The notes beneath the pieces were generated by a model, which worked only from the letters and a program-made list of their open reading frames with translations, made no database searches and was not told where the DNA came from. A stretch of DNA of 6,060 nucleotides from an uncultured Rhizobiaceae group bacterium (lineage in GTDB: Bacteria; Pseudomonadota; Alphaproteobacteria; Rhizobiales; Rhizobiaceae): positions 1 to 6,060 of the forward strand of contig CALAIO010000228.1 of NCBI GenBank assembly GCA_937923355.1, in the 5' to 3' direction. The position numbers and the translations under genes are program-made. Below are positions 1 to 5,910 of this stretch, one piece after another (positions within the stretch are counted from its first letter, which is position 1; each line of letters starts with the position of its first letter).

Positions 1-18
1 CGAGGATATTGCAGAAGA

Positions 19-657
19 ATGACCCTTCATCCAAATGTAACTTTAGTTGATCATCCGCTTGTCCAGCACAAACTCACTTTAATGCGCGAAAAAGAAACGT
101 CCTCAGCGGTTTTTCGACAATTGTTAAGAGAGATTTCCACGCTTCTGACGTATGAAGTGTTGCGCGATATTCCTTTGACGACGAAGACGATTGAAACGCC
201 ACTGGAAGAAATGCAAGCGCCTGTTTTGGCTGGTAAGAAACTGGCTTTTATTTCCATTTTGCGCGCTGGCAATGGCTTGTTGGAAGGCATGCTTGATTTG
301 GTACCTTCCGCACGTGTGGGACACGTTGGTCTCTATCGCGATCATGATACGCTGCAACCCGTTGAGTATTATTATAAAGTGCCGCGCAACATTGAAGACC
401 GACTGGTGATTGCGGTTGATCCGATGCTGGCGACTTCGAATTCTGCTTCTGCTGCTCTCAAAAGATTAAAAGAAGGTGGCGCAAAGAACATCAAGTTTGT
501 TTGCCTTCTTTCTGCCCCGGAAGGCATTGAGTCTTTAACGACAGCGCATCCAGACATCCCTATTTTTACAGCTGCCATTGATACGCGCCTGAATGAAAAA
601 GGTTATATTCTTCCAGGGCTTGGTGATGCGGGTGATCGCATGTATGGCACTAAATAG
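19..657 (+). CDS. upp: Uracil phosphoribosyltransferase
   Basis: Cytosolic pyrimidine-salvage enzyme that converts uracil and PRPP to UMP and pyrophosphate. The 212-residue product is close to the usual family length of about 208-210. Visible motifs are [10 protein letters not shown] (residues 79-88), the region of the family's 'PILRAG' loop; the PRPP-binding loop [11 protein letters not shown] (133-143); and the C-terminal uracil-binding signature [16 protein letters not shown] (196-211). The PRPP loop has Ser-Asn where the E. coli enzyme has Gly-Gly; a Gly-Asn-Ser form is, from memory, common in alphaproteobacteria. The ATG at 19 follows GAGGAT at 2-7 and gives the expected N-terminus ([16 protein letters not shown]). 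An upstream frame could end in the TGA at 20-22, which would be an ATGA overlap and imply co-transcription with a preceding gene. It converges with the dioxygenase gene downstream. Identification is firm. Confidence 0.97.
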   Translation: MTLHPNVTLVDHPLVQHKLTLMREKETSSAVFRQLLREISTLLTYEVLRDIPLTTKTIETPLEEMQAPVLAGKKLAFISILRAGNGLLEGMLDLVPSARVGHVGLYRDHDTLQPVEYYYKVPRNIEDRLVIAVDPMLATSNSASAALKRLKEGGAKNIKFVCLLSAPEGIESLTTAHPDIPIFTAAIDTRLNEKGYILPGLGDAGDRMYGTK

Positions 658-662
658 AAGTG

Positions 663-700
663 TGAATAATGATCCCTTCCTAGGCTTGAGTAATTATTCA
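663..700. repeat. Inverted repeat in the upp/dioxygenase convergent gap
   Basis: TGAATAAT (663-670) and ATTATTCA (693-700) form a perfect 8-bp inverted repeat around a 22-nt spacer containing CCTAGG. It fills the convergent gap and its right arm includes the stop codon of the minus-strand dioxygenase gene. The position suits a bidirectional transcript end. However, the stem is AT-rich, the loop is long and no T-run follows, so it is not a standard intrinsic terminator. It may be chance. Confidence 0.25.
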
Positions 701-1564
701 ATCGGACGTTGCTTCTTGCTGTGCGAAAAATGAAGTGTCTTTTGGAACTTCTGGAAGTTCCATTTCATAAGACGAACACCGAACTTTGCCTGATGGTTTT
801 CCTCTTACCAATTCGTGGGTAAACTTGCTTGGCAAAGCGTTAGGGCTTAGTTCAATCGCATCTTCTGCATAATAAGTTGCAATGTAAAGAGTCCTGCTTT
901 GGTCAGATAAATTGGGTGCAGAGCCGTGCAACAGACTTGAGTGCATTAAGCAGACAGACCCTGCTTTGCCTGTGCATCGCACAATCTTATCTTTGTGATC
1001 TTCAAACACTTCATCTGCTACTGCACCCGTAAACTTGCCGTCATGCCAAAGGGAATATAATGGCCCTTTATGGGAGCCAGGTACGACTTCAAGAGGGCCA
1101 TTTTCCAGAGTGACGTCGTCAATAAATAATAGTGCGGTAATCAGATCGTCATTGGTCATGGGTTGGAAAGTGAAATCTTGATGGAATTTAACTTTTGTTG
1201 CTGAACCAGGTAATTTTGAATTTATCTTACCGTGGTGAAATTTAATGGCAGGACCAATTAACTCTGCACAAATATCAACAGTTCTCGCATTGCGCATTAT
1301 GTCAGCATAAACTTCGGAAACTTCTTCTGGTGATTGGACGCGTCGGAGTGCTGGTTTTTCTGCTGAGTGTCCTAGTTGTAAATCAAAACGCGCACGTCCA
1401 TCGAGTGTCTCTCCATAATCATTTTTGTGAGTTTTGCTTTCTTCTACCCATTCGTTGAAAACCTCACGCAAGTTTTGCAATTGCTGTGGTGTTACTGCAT
1501 TTTCAACGACCAACACACCATCCCGCCAGAACTGGTCTTTTTGTGTCTGCGATAGTTCGGTCAT
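698..1564 (-). CDS. Phytanoyl-CoA dioxygenase (PhyH) family protein
   Basis: Probable non-haem Fe(II)/2-oxoglutarate-dependent oxygenase that hydroxylates an unknown small molecule in the cytosol. The 288-residue protein carries the family's metal triad: His128 and Asp130 in KFHQDFTF, and distal His213 in LLHGSAPN. Arg224 lies 11 residues after the distal His, as expected for the 2-oxoglutarate carboxylate contact. The N-terminus (DGVLVVENAVTPQQLQ, about 15-30) and the segment ENGPLEVVPGSHKGPL (154-169) are typical of PhyH proteins. The ATG at 1564 is preceded on its strand by CGGAG (1578-1574) with 9-nt spacing. No signal peptide or membrane segment is seen. It lies 94 bp downstream of the molybdoenzyme large subunit on the same strand, so it may be transcribed by read-through, but the gap holds hairpins. 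PhyH members act on fatty acyl-CoAs, ectoine, phosphonates and many secondary metabolites; the sequence does not reveal the substrate. Confidence 0.88.
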   Translation of the reverse strand: MTELSQTQKDQFWRDGVLVVENAVTPQQLQNLREVFNEWVEESKTHKNDYGETLDGRARFDLQLGHSAEKPALRRVQSPEEVSEVYADIMRNARTVDICAELIGPAIKFHHGKINSKLPGSATKVKFHQDFTFQPMTNDDLITALLFIDDVTLENGPLEVVPGSHKGPLYSLWHDGKFTGAVADEVFEDHKDKIVRCTGKAGSVCLMHSSLLHGSAPNLSDQSRTLYIATYYAEDAIELSPNALPSKFTHELVRGKPSGKVRCSSYEMELPEVPKDTSFFAQQEATSD

Positions 1565-1599
1565 TAGATTTTTCTCCGATTATTATGGAAAAAATCTAA
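1564..1599 (-). promoter_or_regulatory. 10-bp inverted repeat framing the dioxygenase ribosome binding site
   Basis: TTAGATTTTT (1564-1573) and AAAAATCTAA (1590-1599) are perfect 10-bp inverted arms separated by 16 nt. In the dioxygenase mRNA the arms would pair as a leader hairpin, with the ribosome binding site CGGAG (1578-1574) in the loop and the first base of the start codon at the foot of the stem. It could be a translational control hairpin or the palindromic site of a dimeric repressor. The low-complexity A/T arms allow a chance match. The repeat is seen directly; its role is inferred. Confidence 0.4.
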
Positions 1600-1607
1600 C
1601 AGCAGGA

Positions 1608-1651
1608 CATTCGAAATAGAATGAACAGATGCGAACGATTTTGGGTCGCAT
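1608..1651 (-). terminator. Possible weak hairpins downstream of the molybdoenzyme large subunit
   Basis: Just after the large-subunit stop, the minus strand can form a 6-bp stem (ATGCGA 1629-1634 with TCGCAT 1646-1651, 11-nt loop). A 5-bp stem follows (CATTC 1608-1612 with GAATG 1619-1623). The position suits a transcript end or an RNA-stabilising structure. The stems are short and there is no T-run, so this is not a convincing Rho-independent terminator. Read-through into the dioxygenase gene remains possible. Confidence 0.22.
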
Positions 1652-1658
1652 TTAGAAC

Positions 1659-3899
1659 TTAAACAAAATCAATATGCTTGTTGAGCGGCAGTTCCCTTAT
1701 GCGTTTTCCTGTTGCAGCAAAGATAGCATTTGCCAATGCAGGTGCTGCGGGCGGAATTGGCGGTTCTCCGATGCCTCTTACCTTGTTGCCATTCTCTAAA
1801 CCTTTGACCATGATTTCAGGACATTGGTTTAGCCTCATGGCTGAATGTGTGTCATAGTTTTCCTGTTCAGCCATGCCGTCTGAATAGGTGATTTCGCAAT
1901 TCATGGCATGACCAAGACCGAAGATTACACCGCCTTGGACAAGGTTTTCGAAATTGATGGGGTCAAGGACTTTGCCAACGTCACAGGCTATCCAGACTTT
2001 ATCTATTTTTATACCGTCGTCCGTGTTGGTGACTTCAACAACTTCTGTGGTTGGTACACCGAAGCTTTCTACAAAGGCGATGCCTCTGCCTTTTCCTGCT
2101 GGTAGAGAGCTCCCCCATGATGACATTTCACCCACGGTTTCTAGAACTTTTCTTGAGACGTCATGATTGATGAGGCGGATGCGCTCCTCCAGTGGGTCTG
2201 CGCCTGCGGCATGAATGAGTTCATCCAACATGCAATCAAATTCAAAGCCTGCACCTGCTGCTCCGACGGAGCGCCAGGATGATGTGGGTGCCAGCTCTGG
2301 AGCGCGATACGCACGCATTCTGAAATTATCAAATTTGTAAGGATTGTTCCAGGAGCCTGCCGAGATTTGTGGGTCAGGTCCAACCATCGGAATTTTTGCG
2401 CGACCCATTTGAGAGGTCATGACTGAAGGTGCTGCCAGTTCAAAATCGAGCGCTACAACTTTTCCATCTGCCACTTTACCACGTCCACGACCGATTGAAA
2501 TATGTCGTGGGAAATCATGAGCAAAATCTTCTTCGCGCGTGAATGTCAGTTTAACAGGGGTACCACGCATCTGGTTGGCAATTTCTGCTGCCTGTTTGAT
2601 GTGTTCAAATTCAAGTCTGTGACCAAAGCTACCGCCCATATATTGATTGTGCAGAATAACATCATCTTGGTTATGACCTGTAATATCAGCCACCAGAACT
2701 TGTAATTGACGCGGGAATTGATGGCCTGTCCAAATTTCAACTTTCTCATCAGATACATTGATTACAGCATTCAGAGGCTCAAGCGGAGCATGTGCCACAT
2801 AGGGTGAGCGATATTCAGCACTGATGATATTGTCACCCGTAATCGCTGCTTCAATATCGCCTTCATCACGCCATTCCATGTCGAGCTTGTCAGATGTGAA
2901 AGAGGTTTCGACGGCCTTCCAATGTTGGTCTTGTTCTGCTGGATAGGGTGCTTTGCCCCAGTCAAATTCGATTTCGTCTACAGCCTGGAATGCGCGCCAG
3001 GTATTGTCAGCGATAACGGCTACGCCATTGGTTACTTCTACGATGTCTTTAACGCCGCGCATGGTTTTTGCTGTAGCTGCATTATAGCTGTTCAAGTTTC
3101 CGCCTTGTCGCGGGTTGGTTTTTACAGCAGCATAGACCATGCCTTCAACCGCAACATCGATGCCGTAGTCTTGTGTGCCTGTCGATTTGGCCAGAATGTC
3201 GAGACGTTTCATTGGCTTGCCGAGCAGTCGCCAATCTGAAGGGTCGCGCAAAGTTACTTCCTGAACAGGTTCTAATTTGGCGGCCTCTGCTGCCAGTTCA
3301 GTGTATTTAATTTCAGAACCATCTGGAAGTTGCACTGCGCCATTTGCTGTTTTTAAATCAGCTAGAGGAACACCAGATTTTTGTGAGGCTGCCAGTTTTA
3401 AGGTTTCACGCGCAACTGCACCTGCATGACGGAGTTTGTCATAGCTGTCCGGAACAGTGGTAGACCCGCCTGTGCCTTGAAGTCCGATAACCTTGAAGAT
3501 ATTGGTCATGGCACTGCGGGTTGTCTCAGCTGCAAAACTTTCATCCGTAGACATGAAGGGCACGCCTTCACCCGCCATTGCTGTATTCCAGTAAGCGCTG
3601 CTCGGTGTTCCAAAGTCGGTTTCAAACTGACCAAATTCAAGGTCAAGCTCTTCGGCAATCAGGGCTGCCTGTATGGAAACAACGCCTTGTCCCTTGTCAG
3701 CGTGGGGCGTGATGAGCGTGATTTTTTCAGCATCGATTTTAACCCACGGATTAAAGGTTGCCTGTCCCTTTTTAAGGTCAGCTTCAAGCGGGTTGTCTGG
3801 TGTGCGTTTTACAAGATAAGTGCCGAAGACTACACCCCCTGCAATGGCAGCAGATCCTACTAGGAATGAACGGCGAGCAATAGTTTTAAGACGACCCAT
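1659..3899 (-). CDS. Molybdopterin-binding large subunit, isoquinoline 1-oxidoreductase beta type (xanthine dehydrogenase superfamily)
   Basis: Catalytic molybdenum-cofactor subunit of a two-subunit hydroxylase or aldehyde oxidase. It would insert water-derived oxygen into an N-heterocycle or aldehyde, passing electrons to the adjacent 2Fe-2S subunit. With the start at 3899 it has 746 residues, typical of IorB-like proteins. A twin-arginine signal is visible: RRSFLVG at residues 9-15, then a small hydrophobic stretch (about 13-30), suggesting Tat export or anchoring. Cofactor-domain motifs are HADKGQGV (66-73), APLEPLN (371-377), the molybdopterin-binding GGSFGHR (422-428), and GIGEPPIPP (709-717), whose Glu712 matches the family's catalytic base. 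The open frame extends upstream to 3974, but that would overlap the small-subunit gene and bury the Tat signal, so I reject it. The start lies 2 nt after the small-subunit stop (TAATCATG) with only a weak ribosome binding site, suggesting translational coupling. The substrate cannot be told; aldehyde dehydrogenase is the main alternative label. Confidence 0.92.
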   Translation of the reverse strand: MGRLKTIARRSFLVGSAAIAGGVVFGTYLVKRTPDNPLEADLKKGQATFNPWVKIDAEKITLITPHADKGQGVVSIQAALIAEELDLEFGQFETDFGTPSSAYWNTAMAGEGVPFMSTDESFAAETTRSAMTNIFKVIGLQGTGGSTTVPDSYDKLRHAGAVARETLKLAASQKSGVPLADLKTANGAVQLPDGSEIKYTELAAEAAKLEPVQEVTLRDPSDWRLLGKPMKRLDILAKSTGTQDYGIDVAVEGMVYAAVKTNPRQGGNLNSYNAATAKTMRGVKDIVEVTNGVAVIADNTWRAFQAVDEIEFDWGKAPYPAEQDQHWKAVETSFTSDKLDMEWRDEGDIEAAITGDNIISAEYRSPYVAHAPLEPLNAVINVSDEKVEIWTGHQFPRQLQVLVADITGHNQDDVILHNQYMGGSFGHRLEFEHIKQAAEIANQMRGTPVKLTFTREEDFAHDFPRHISIGRGRGKVADGKVVALDFELAAPSVMTSQMGRAKIPMVGPDPQISAGSWNNPYKFDNFRMRAYRAPELAPTSSWRSVGAAGAGFEFDCMLDELIHAAGADPLEERIRLINHDVSRKVLETVGEMSSWGSSLPAGKGRGIAFVESFGVPTTEVVEVTNTDDGIKIDKVWIACDVGKVLDPINFENLVQGGVIFGLGHAMNCEITYSDGMAEQENYDTHSAMRLNQCPEIMVKGLENGNKVRGIGEPPIPPAAPALANAIFAATGKRIRELPLNKHIDFV

Positions 3900-3901
3900 G
3901 A

Positions 3902-4360
3902 TTAAGCACCACGCAAGTTTTTGGCTGCGGTTTTTACAGCCTGGCGAATGCGTGGATAGGTGCCACATCGACAAAGATTGCCGCTCATGGCGTCATCAAT
4001 GTCTTCATCGGTTGGGTTGTCATTTTCACTCAAGAGAGATGCAGCCTGCATGATCTGGCCCGATTGGCAGTAGCCGCATTGTGCGACCTGATGCTCTGCC
4101 CATGCGGCTTGAACAATGTGCATATTGTCTGGAGTGCCAAGGCCATTGATGGTAGTTACTTCGCCTTCAAGGTCGCCGACGCTGATTTGGCAAGAGCGCA
4201 TGGCTTCGCCATCAACATGGACTGTGCAAGCGCCACACTGCGCTATACCGCAACCATATTTAACGCCGGTTATGCCAAGTTCATCTCTGAGCACCCATAG
4301 CAGAGGCATTTCCAGTTCTACATCTATATCGTGTGATTTGCCGTCTACCTTGATTTTCAT
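3902..4360 (-). CDS. 2Fe-2S iron-sulfur small subunit, isoquinoline 1-oxidoreductase alpha type
   Basis: Electron-transfer subunit that partners the molybdopterin subunit encoded immediately downstream. The 152-residue protein has two 2Fe-2S domains. The N-terminal plant-ferredoxin-type cluster uses Cys37, Cys42, Cys45 and Cys57 ([17 protein letters not shown]). The C-terminal helical cluster uses Cys95, Cys98, Cys130 and Cys132 (QCGYCQSGQ and [12 protein letters not shown]). All eight expected cysteines are present. I chose the ATG at 4360: it has AGAGAG about 6 nt upstream and yields the normal N-terminus [12 protein letters not shown] at 4378 would add six residues without a better ribosome binding site. 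No signal peptide is present, unlike the partner, so if the enzyme is exported this subunit probably travels folded with the Tat-bearing large subunit. In this superfamily electrons pass on to a cytochrome, flavin subunit or other acceptor; no such gene is adjacent. Confidence 0.95.
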   Translation of the reverse strand: MKIKVDGKSHDIDVELEMPLLWVLRDELGITGVKYGCGIAQCGACTVHVDGEAMRSCQISVGDLEGEVTTINGLGTPDNMHIVQAAWAEHQVAQCGYCQSGQIMQAASLLSENDNPTDEDIDDAMSGNLCRCGTYPRIRQAVKTAAKNLRGA

Positions 4361-4396
4361 TTTATGCTCTCTAACCAATTCGTCTGTTTGAAAACT

Positions 4397-4429
4397 TATA
4401 TAGTAATTAAGTCATCAAATAGAAGTCAC
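4397..4429 (-). promoter_or_regulatory. Candidate promoter for the molybdoenzyme operon
   Basis: Within the 80-bp gap between tetR and the small-subunit gene, the minus strand carries GTGACT (4429-4424) 18 nt upstream of TACTAT (4405-4400), which merges into TATATA. Each box matches four of six sigma-70 consensus positions. A direct repeat TGACTT (4428-4423 and 4414-4409, 14 bp apart) lies in the same stretch. No copy of the TGAAC-NNN-GTTCA operator is found here. The match is only moderate, and co-transcription from the tetR promoter is an alternative. Confidence 0.3.
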
Positions 4430-4440
4430 AATCGGGCGGT

Positions 4441-5061
4441 TTATGATTTATTGGAAGCTTCAAAGCCTTTGATCAGAAATTCAACGAATTGAGTGAGCTG
4501 TTTGTCGAGCTGCGCGCGCGGGACGGCGATAAAGCGATCCTGCAGGCTGATGGATACAATGCCATGCACAGCTGCGAACATTGAGCGAGATAGGGTGGTC
4601 AGTTCTTCTGTATCGAGTTTGGGATTTAACTCTGCCAGTGGCATGGCGATCTGTTCAAACAAAACAGCGTGCTCCATTAAATGCCACTCTGGAACATTCA
4701 CGCCATCGGGCATGCGGTGATCAAAGAGCGCTGACCAAAGGTTATGATTGTCACAAGCAAATTTCAGATATCCGCTTGCGAACGCAATGAGTCGTTTTAC
4801 GGGGTCTTTTTCTGACGTCGCAACTGCTATTAATTCAGCACCAAGTGCGTTTAACGTGATGGAATTAACATGTAATACCAAATTATCGATGTCATCATAG
4901 GCTGTGTATAACCCGCCTAATGCACAGCCTGCGTCTGTGGTTATGTCACGCGCACGCAAACTGGCCAAGCCGTTGTCTTTAATACGGTTTCGTGCTGCCT
5001 GAAGGAGATTTTCCTTCAGCTCCTGTTTCTTTAACTCACGCTTTGTCGGTTCATTTTTCAT
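4441..5061 (-). CDS. TetR/AcrR-family transcriptional repressor (WHG-type C-terminal domain)
   Basis: One-component DNA-binding regulator of 206 residues, a usual TetR length. A lysine-rich N-terminal arm (KRELKKQELKENLLQAA, 7-23) leads into the helix-turn-helix, where RARDITTDAGCALGGLYTAY (36-55) matches the family pattern 'iA..aGvs.gtlY'. The C-terminal half carries LWSALFDHRMP (108-118) and AAVHGIVSISL (153-163), typical of the WHG ligand-binding/dimerisation domain. The ATG at 5061 has AAGGGC about 9-10 nt upstream. The gene is divergent from pspA, and three identical-type palindromes fill the shared promoter region, strongly suggesting that it represses both itself and pspA. It precedes the molybdoenzyme genes by 80 bp on the same strand, so read-through is possible. 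The ligand is unknown. Family call firm, target inference good but untested. Confidence 0.93.
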   Translation of the reverse strand: MKNEPTKRELKKQELKENLLQAARNRIKDNGLASLRARDITTDAGCALGGLYTAYDDIDNLVLHVNSITLNALGAELIAVATSEKDPVKRLIAFASGYLKFACDNHNLWSALFDHRMPDGVNVPEWHLMEHAVLFEQIAMPLAELNPKLDTEELTTLSRSMFAAVHGIVSISLQDRFIAVPRAQLDKQLTQFVEFLIKGFEASNKS

Positions 5062-5082
5062 TAACCATAAGCCCTTTATTTT

Positions 5083-5095
5083 TGAACATTGTTCA
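5083..5095. promoter_or_regulatory. Operator palindrome 1 (TGAAC-ATT-GTTCA)
   Basis: A 13-bp palindrome with perfect 5-bp arms, closest to tetR, with its far edge 22 bp before the tetR start codon. It would overlap the tetR transcript start or leader, fitting autorepression. It differs from the other two copies only in the 3-bp centre, and arms conserved around a variable centre argue for a protein-binding site. Confidence 0.8.
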
Positions 5096-5123
5096 TTTTA
5101 TACTTGAACAACGTTCATGTTCA
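5095..5123 (-). promoter_or_regulatory. Possible tetR promoter
   Basis: On the minus strand, TGAACA (5123-5118) lies 17 nt upstream of TAAAAT (5100-5095), within the run GTATAAAAT. The -10 region is reasonable and the -35 weak (four of six). Operator 2 occupies the spacer and operator 1 abuts the -10, so repressor bound there would block this promoter. The precise boxes are uncertain. Confidence 0.35.
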
Positions 5124-5132
5124 TGTTTTATA
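5104..5132 (+). promoter_or_regulatory. Probable sigma-70 promoter of pspA-yiaA
   Basis: TTGAAC (5104-5109) and TTTATA (5127-5132) are separated by exactly 17 nt. The predicted transcription start is near 5139, about 30 nt upstream of the pspA ATG. The -35 box lies inside operator 2 and the predicted start abuts operator 3, a classical layout for steric repression. No sigma-54 type GG-N10-GC promoter is apparent in this gap. Confidence 0.55.
5105..5117. promoter_or_regulatory. Operator palindrome 2 (TGAAC-AAC-GTTCA)
   Basis: Second 13-bp palindrome, starting 22 bp after operator 1 (about two helical turns, so on the same DNA face). It overlaps the putative pspA -35 box. A further GTTCATG half-site follows directly (GTTCATGTTCATG at 5113-5125), giving the region extra partial sites. 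Confidence 0.85.
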
Positions 5133-5139
5133 GAGTTCA

Positions 5140-5152
5140 TGAACAACGTTCA
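5140..5152. promoter_or_regulatory. Operator palindrome 3 (TGAAC-AAC-GTTCA)
   Basis: Third copy, identical to operator 2, starting 35 bp after it and located between the putative pspA transcription start and its ribosome binding site. It overlaps another palindrome, GTTCATGAAC (5135-5144). Bound repressor here would block initiation or early elongation. Confidence 0.85.
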
Positions 5153-5169
5153 TATAAGGAGTTGAAAAG

Positions 5170-5862
5170 ATGTTCAAGCAAATAGTTACTTTATTCAGAG
5201 GTGCTGCACAGGATGCAGGTGAAGAATTTACCGATCGCCATGCGATTACACTTCTAAGACAACAAATAAGAGACTGTGCCAATGCGGTTGCAGCTTCGCG
5301 AAAAGCAGTTGCTGTTGCGATTGCACAAAATGAGCGTGAAGCCGTTCAGCATAAAAAGCTGGAAGAAAACATTGCCGATCTTGAAGCCCGTACAGTTAAG
5401 GCGATGGAGCAGGGTGAAGAGAAGCTTGCTCTGGAGGCAGCAGAAACCATTTCATTGCTGGAAGCAGAGCGGGACGTCTCTGCACAGGCGCAAGCCCAAT
5501 TTAATGCAGAGATTACACGGCTTAAAAAGACCGTTCATAATGCAGAGCTAAAACTTAAAGAACTACAGCGTGGGCAGCGTCTTGCGGTTGTCACCGACAA
5601 GACACAGCGCATGCGCCAAGTACATCCAAGCAATGGTCTGTCTGATTTAAAAGAAGCGGAAGAAACGCTTCTCCGCCTAAGGGTGCGCCAACAGCAAATC
5701 GATACAACCGCGAATGCGATGGCTGAGATGGAAGAAACCGGTGACCCGGCATCCATTACCGAGAAACTTGCAGAGGCAGGTTGCGGAGAACCGCTTAAGT
5801 CTTCAGCGCAAGATGTGCTGGAACGCTTGAAAAACAAGAAATCAAAAAAGAAAGCTGCATAA
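5170..5862 (+). CDS. PspA/IM30-family membrane-associated coiled-coil protein
   Basis: Probable peripheral inner-membrane protein of the phage-shock/Vipp1 (ESCRT-III-like) family, which assembles on stressed membranes and limits leakage. The 230 residues begin with a short amphipathic segment (MFKQIVTLFRGAAQDA, 1-16), the region family members use to contact membranes. The family-like start of the coiled coil follows (DRHAITLLRQQIRDC, 22-36), with long charged heptad-rich helices to about residue 135 and a second helical block from about 155 to 190. The tail is lysine-rich (KNKKSKKKAA, 221-230). AGGAG at 5157-5161 sits 8 nt before the ATG. The gene follows a TetR-controlled promoter and is 48 bp upstream of a YiaA-like membrane protein gene with no terminator between, so the two are likely one operon. 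Orthology to E. coli PspA itself is uncertain, because pspF, pspB and pspC are absent here. A generic coiled-coil protein is the alternative. Confidence 0.8.
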   Translation: MFKQIVTLFRGAAQDAGEEFTDRHAITLLRQQIRDCANAVAASRKAVAVAIAQNEREAVQHKKLEENIADLEARTVKAMEQGEEKLALEAAETISLLEAERDVSAQAQAQFNAEITRLKKTVHNAELKLKELQRGQRLAVVTDKTQRMRQVHPSNGLSDLKEAEETLLRLRVRQQQIDTTANAMAEMEETGDPASITEKLAEAGCGEPLKSSAQDVLERLKNKKSKKKAA

Positions 5863-5910
5863 GCAGTTTTCCAACCAAACCAAAGAAATCAAAACAAAAG
5901 GAATAAAACA

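Noticed and set aside
2922..3239. 105-codon plus-strand open frame
   Set aside because: It is antisense to the molybdopterin subunit, with no ribosome binding site or family resemblance.
3426..3863. 145-codon plus-strand open frame
   Set aside because: It lies wholly antisense to the molybdopterin subunit, has an irregular cysteine-rich composition and no recognisable domain. It is a shadow of the real gene.
3900..3974. N-terminal extension of the molybdopterin subunit to an upstream start at 3974
   Set aside because: It would overlap the 3' end of the 2Fe-2S gene in another frame and place 25 extra residues before the twin-arginine signal. The ATG at 3899 gives a standard IorB N-terminus.
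4361..4378. TTG start at 4378 for the 2Fe-2S subunit
   Set aside because: The ATG at 4360 has a well-placed AGAGAG ribosome binding site and gives the usual family N-terminus. The extension would read through that ribosome binding site.
5062..5169. Short-repeat pattern as a possible CRISPR, transposon end or integration site
   Set aside because: There are only three 13-bp palindromes with unequal short spacers between divergent promoters, and no cas, transposase or integrase gene nearby. Repressor operators explain it better.
5535..5837. 100-codon minus-strand open frame inside pspA
   Set aside because: It is antisense to the coiled-coil gene. Its Ser/Arg/Cys-rich composition is typical of the reverse complement of a Glu/Ala/Lys-rich gene.
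5863..5910. Possible terminator between pspA and the YiaA-like gene
   Set aside because: The gap is A/C-rich with no inverted repeat or T-run, so co-transcription is the better reading.
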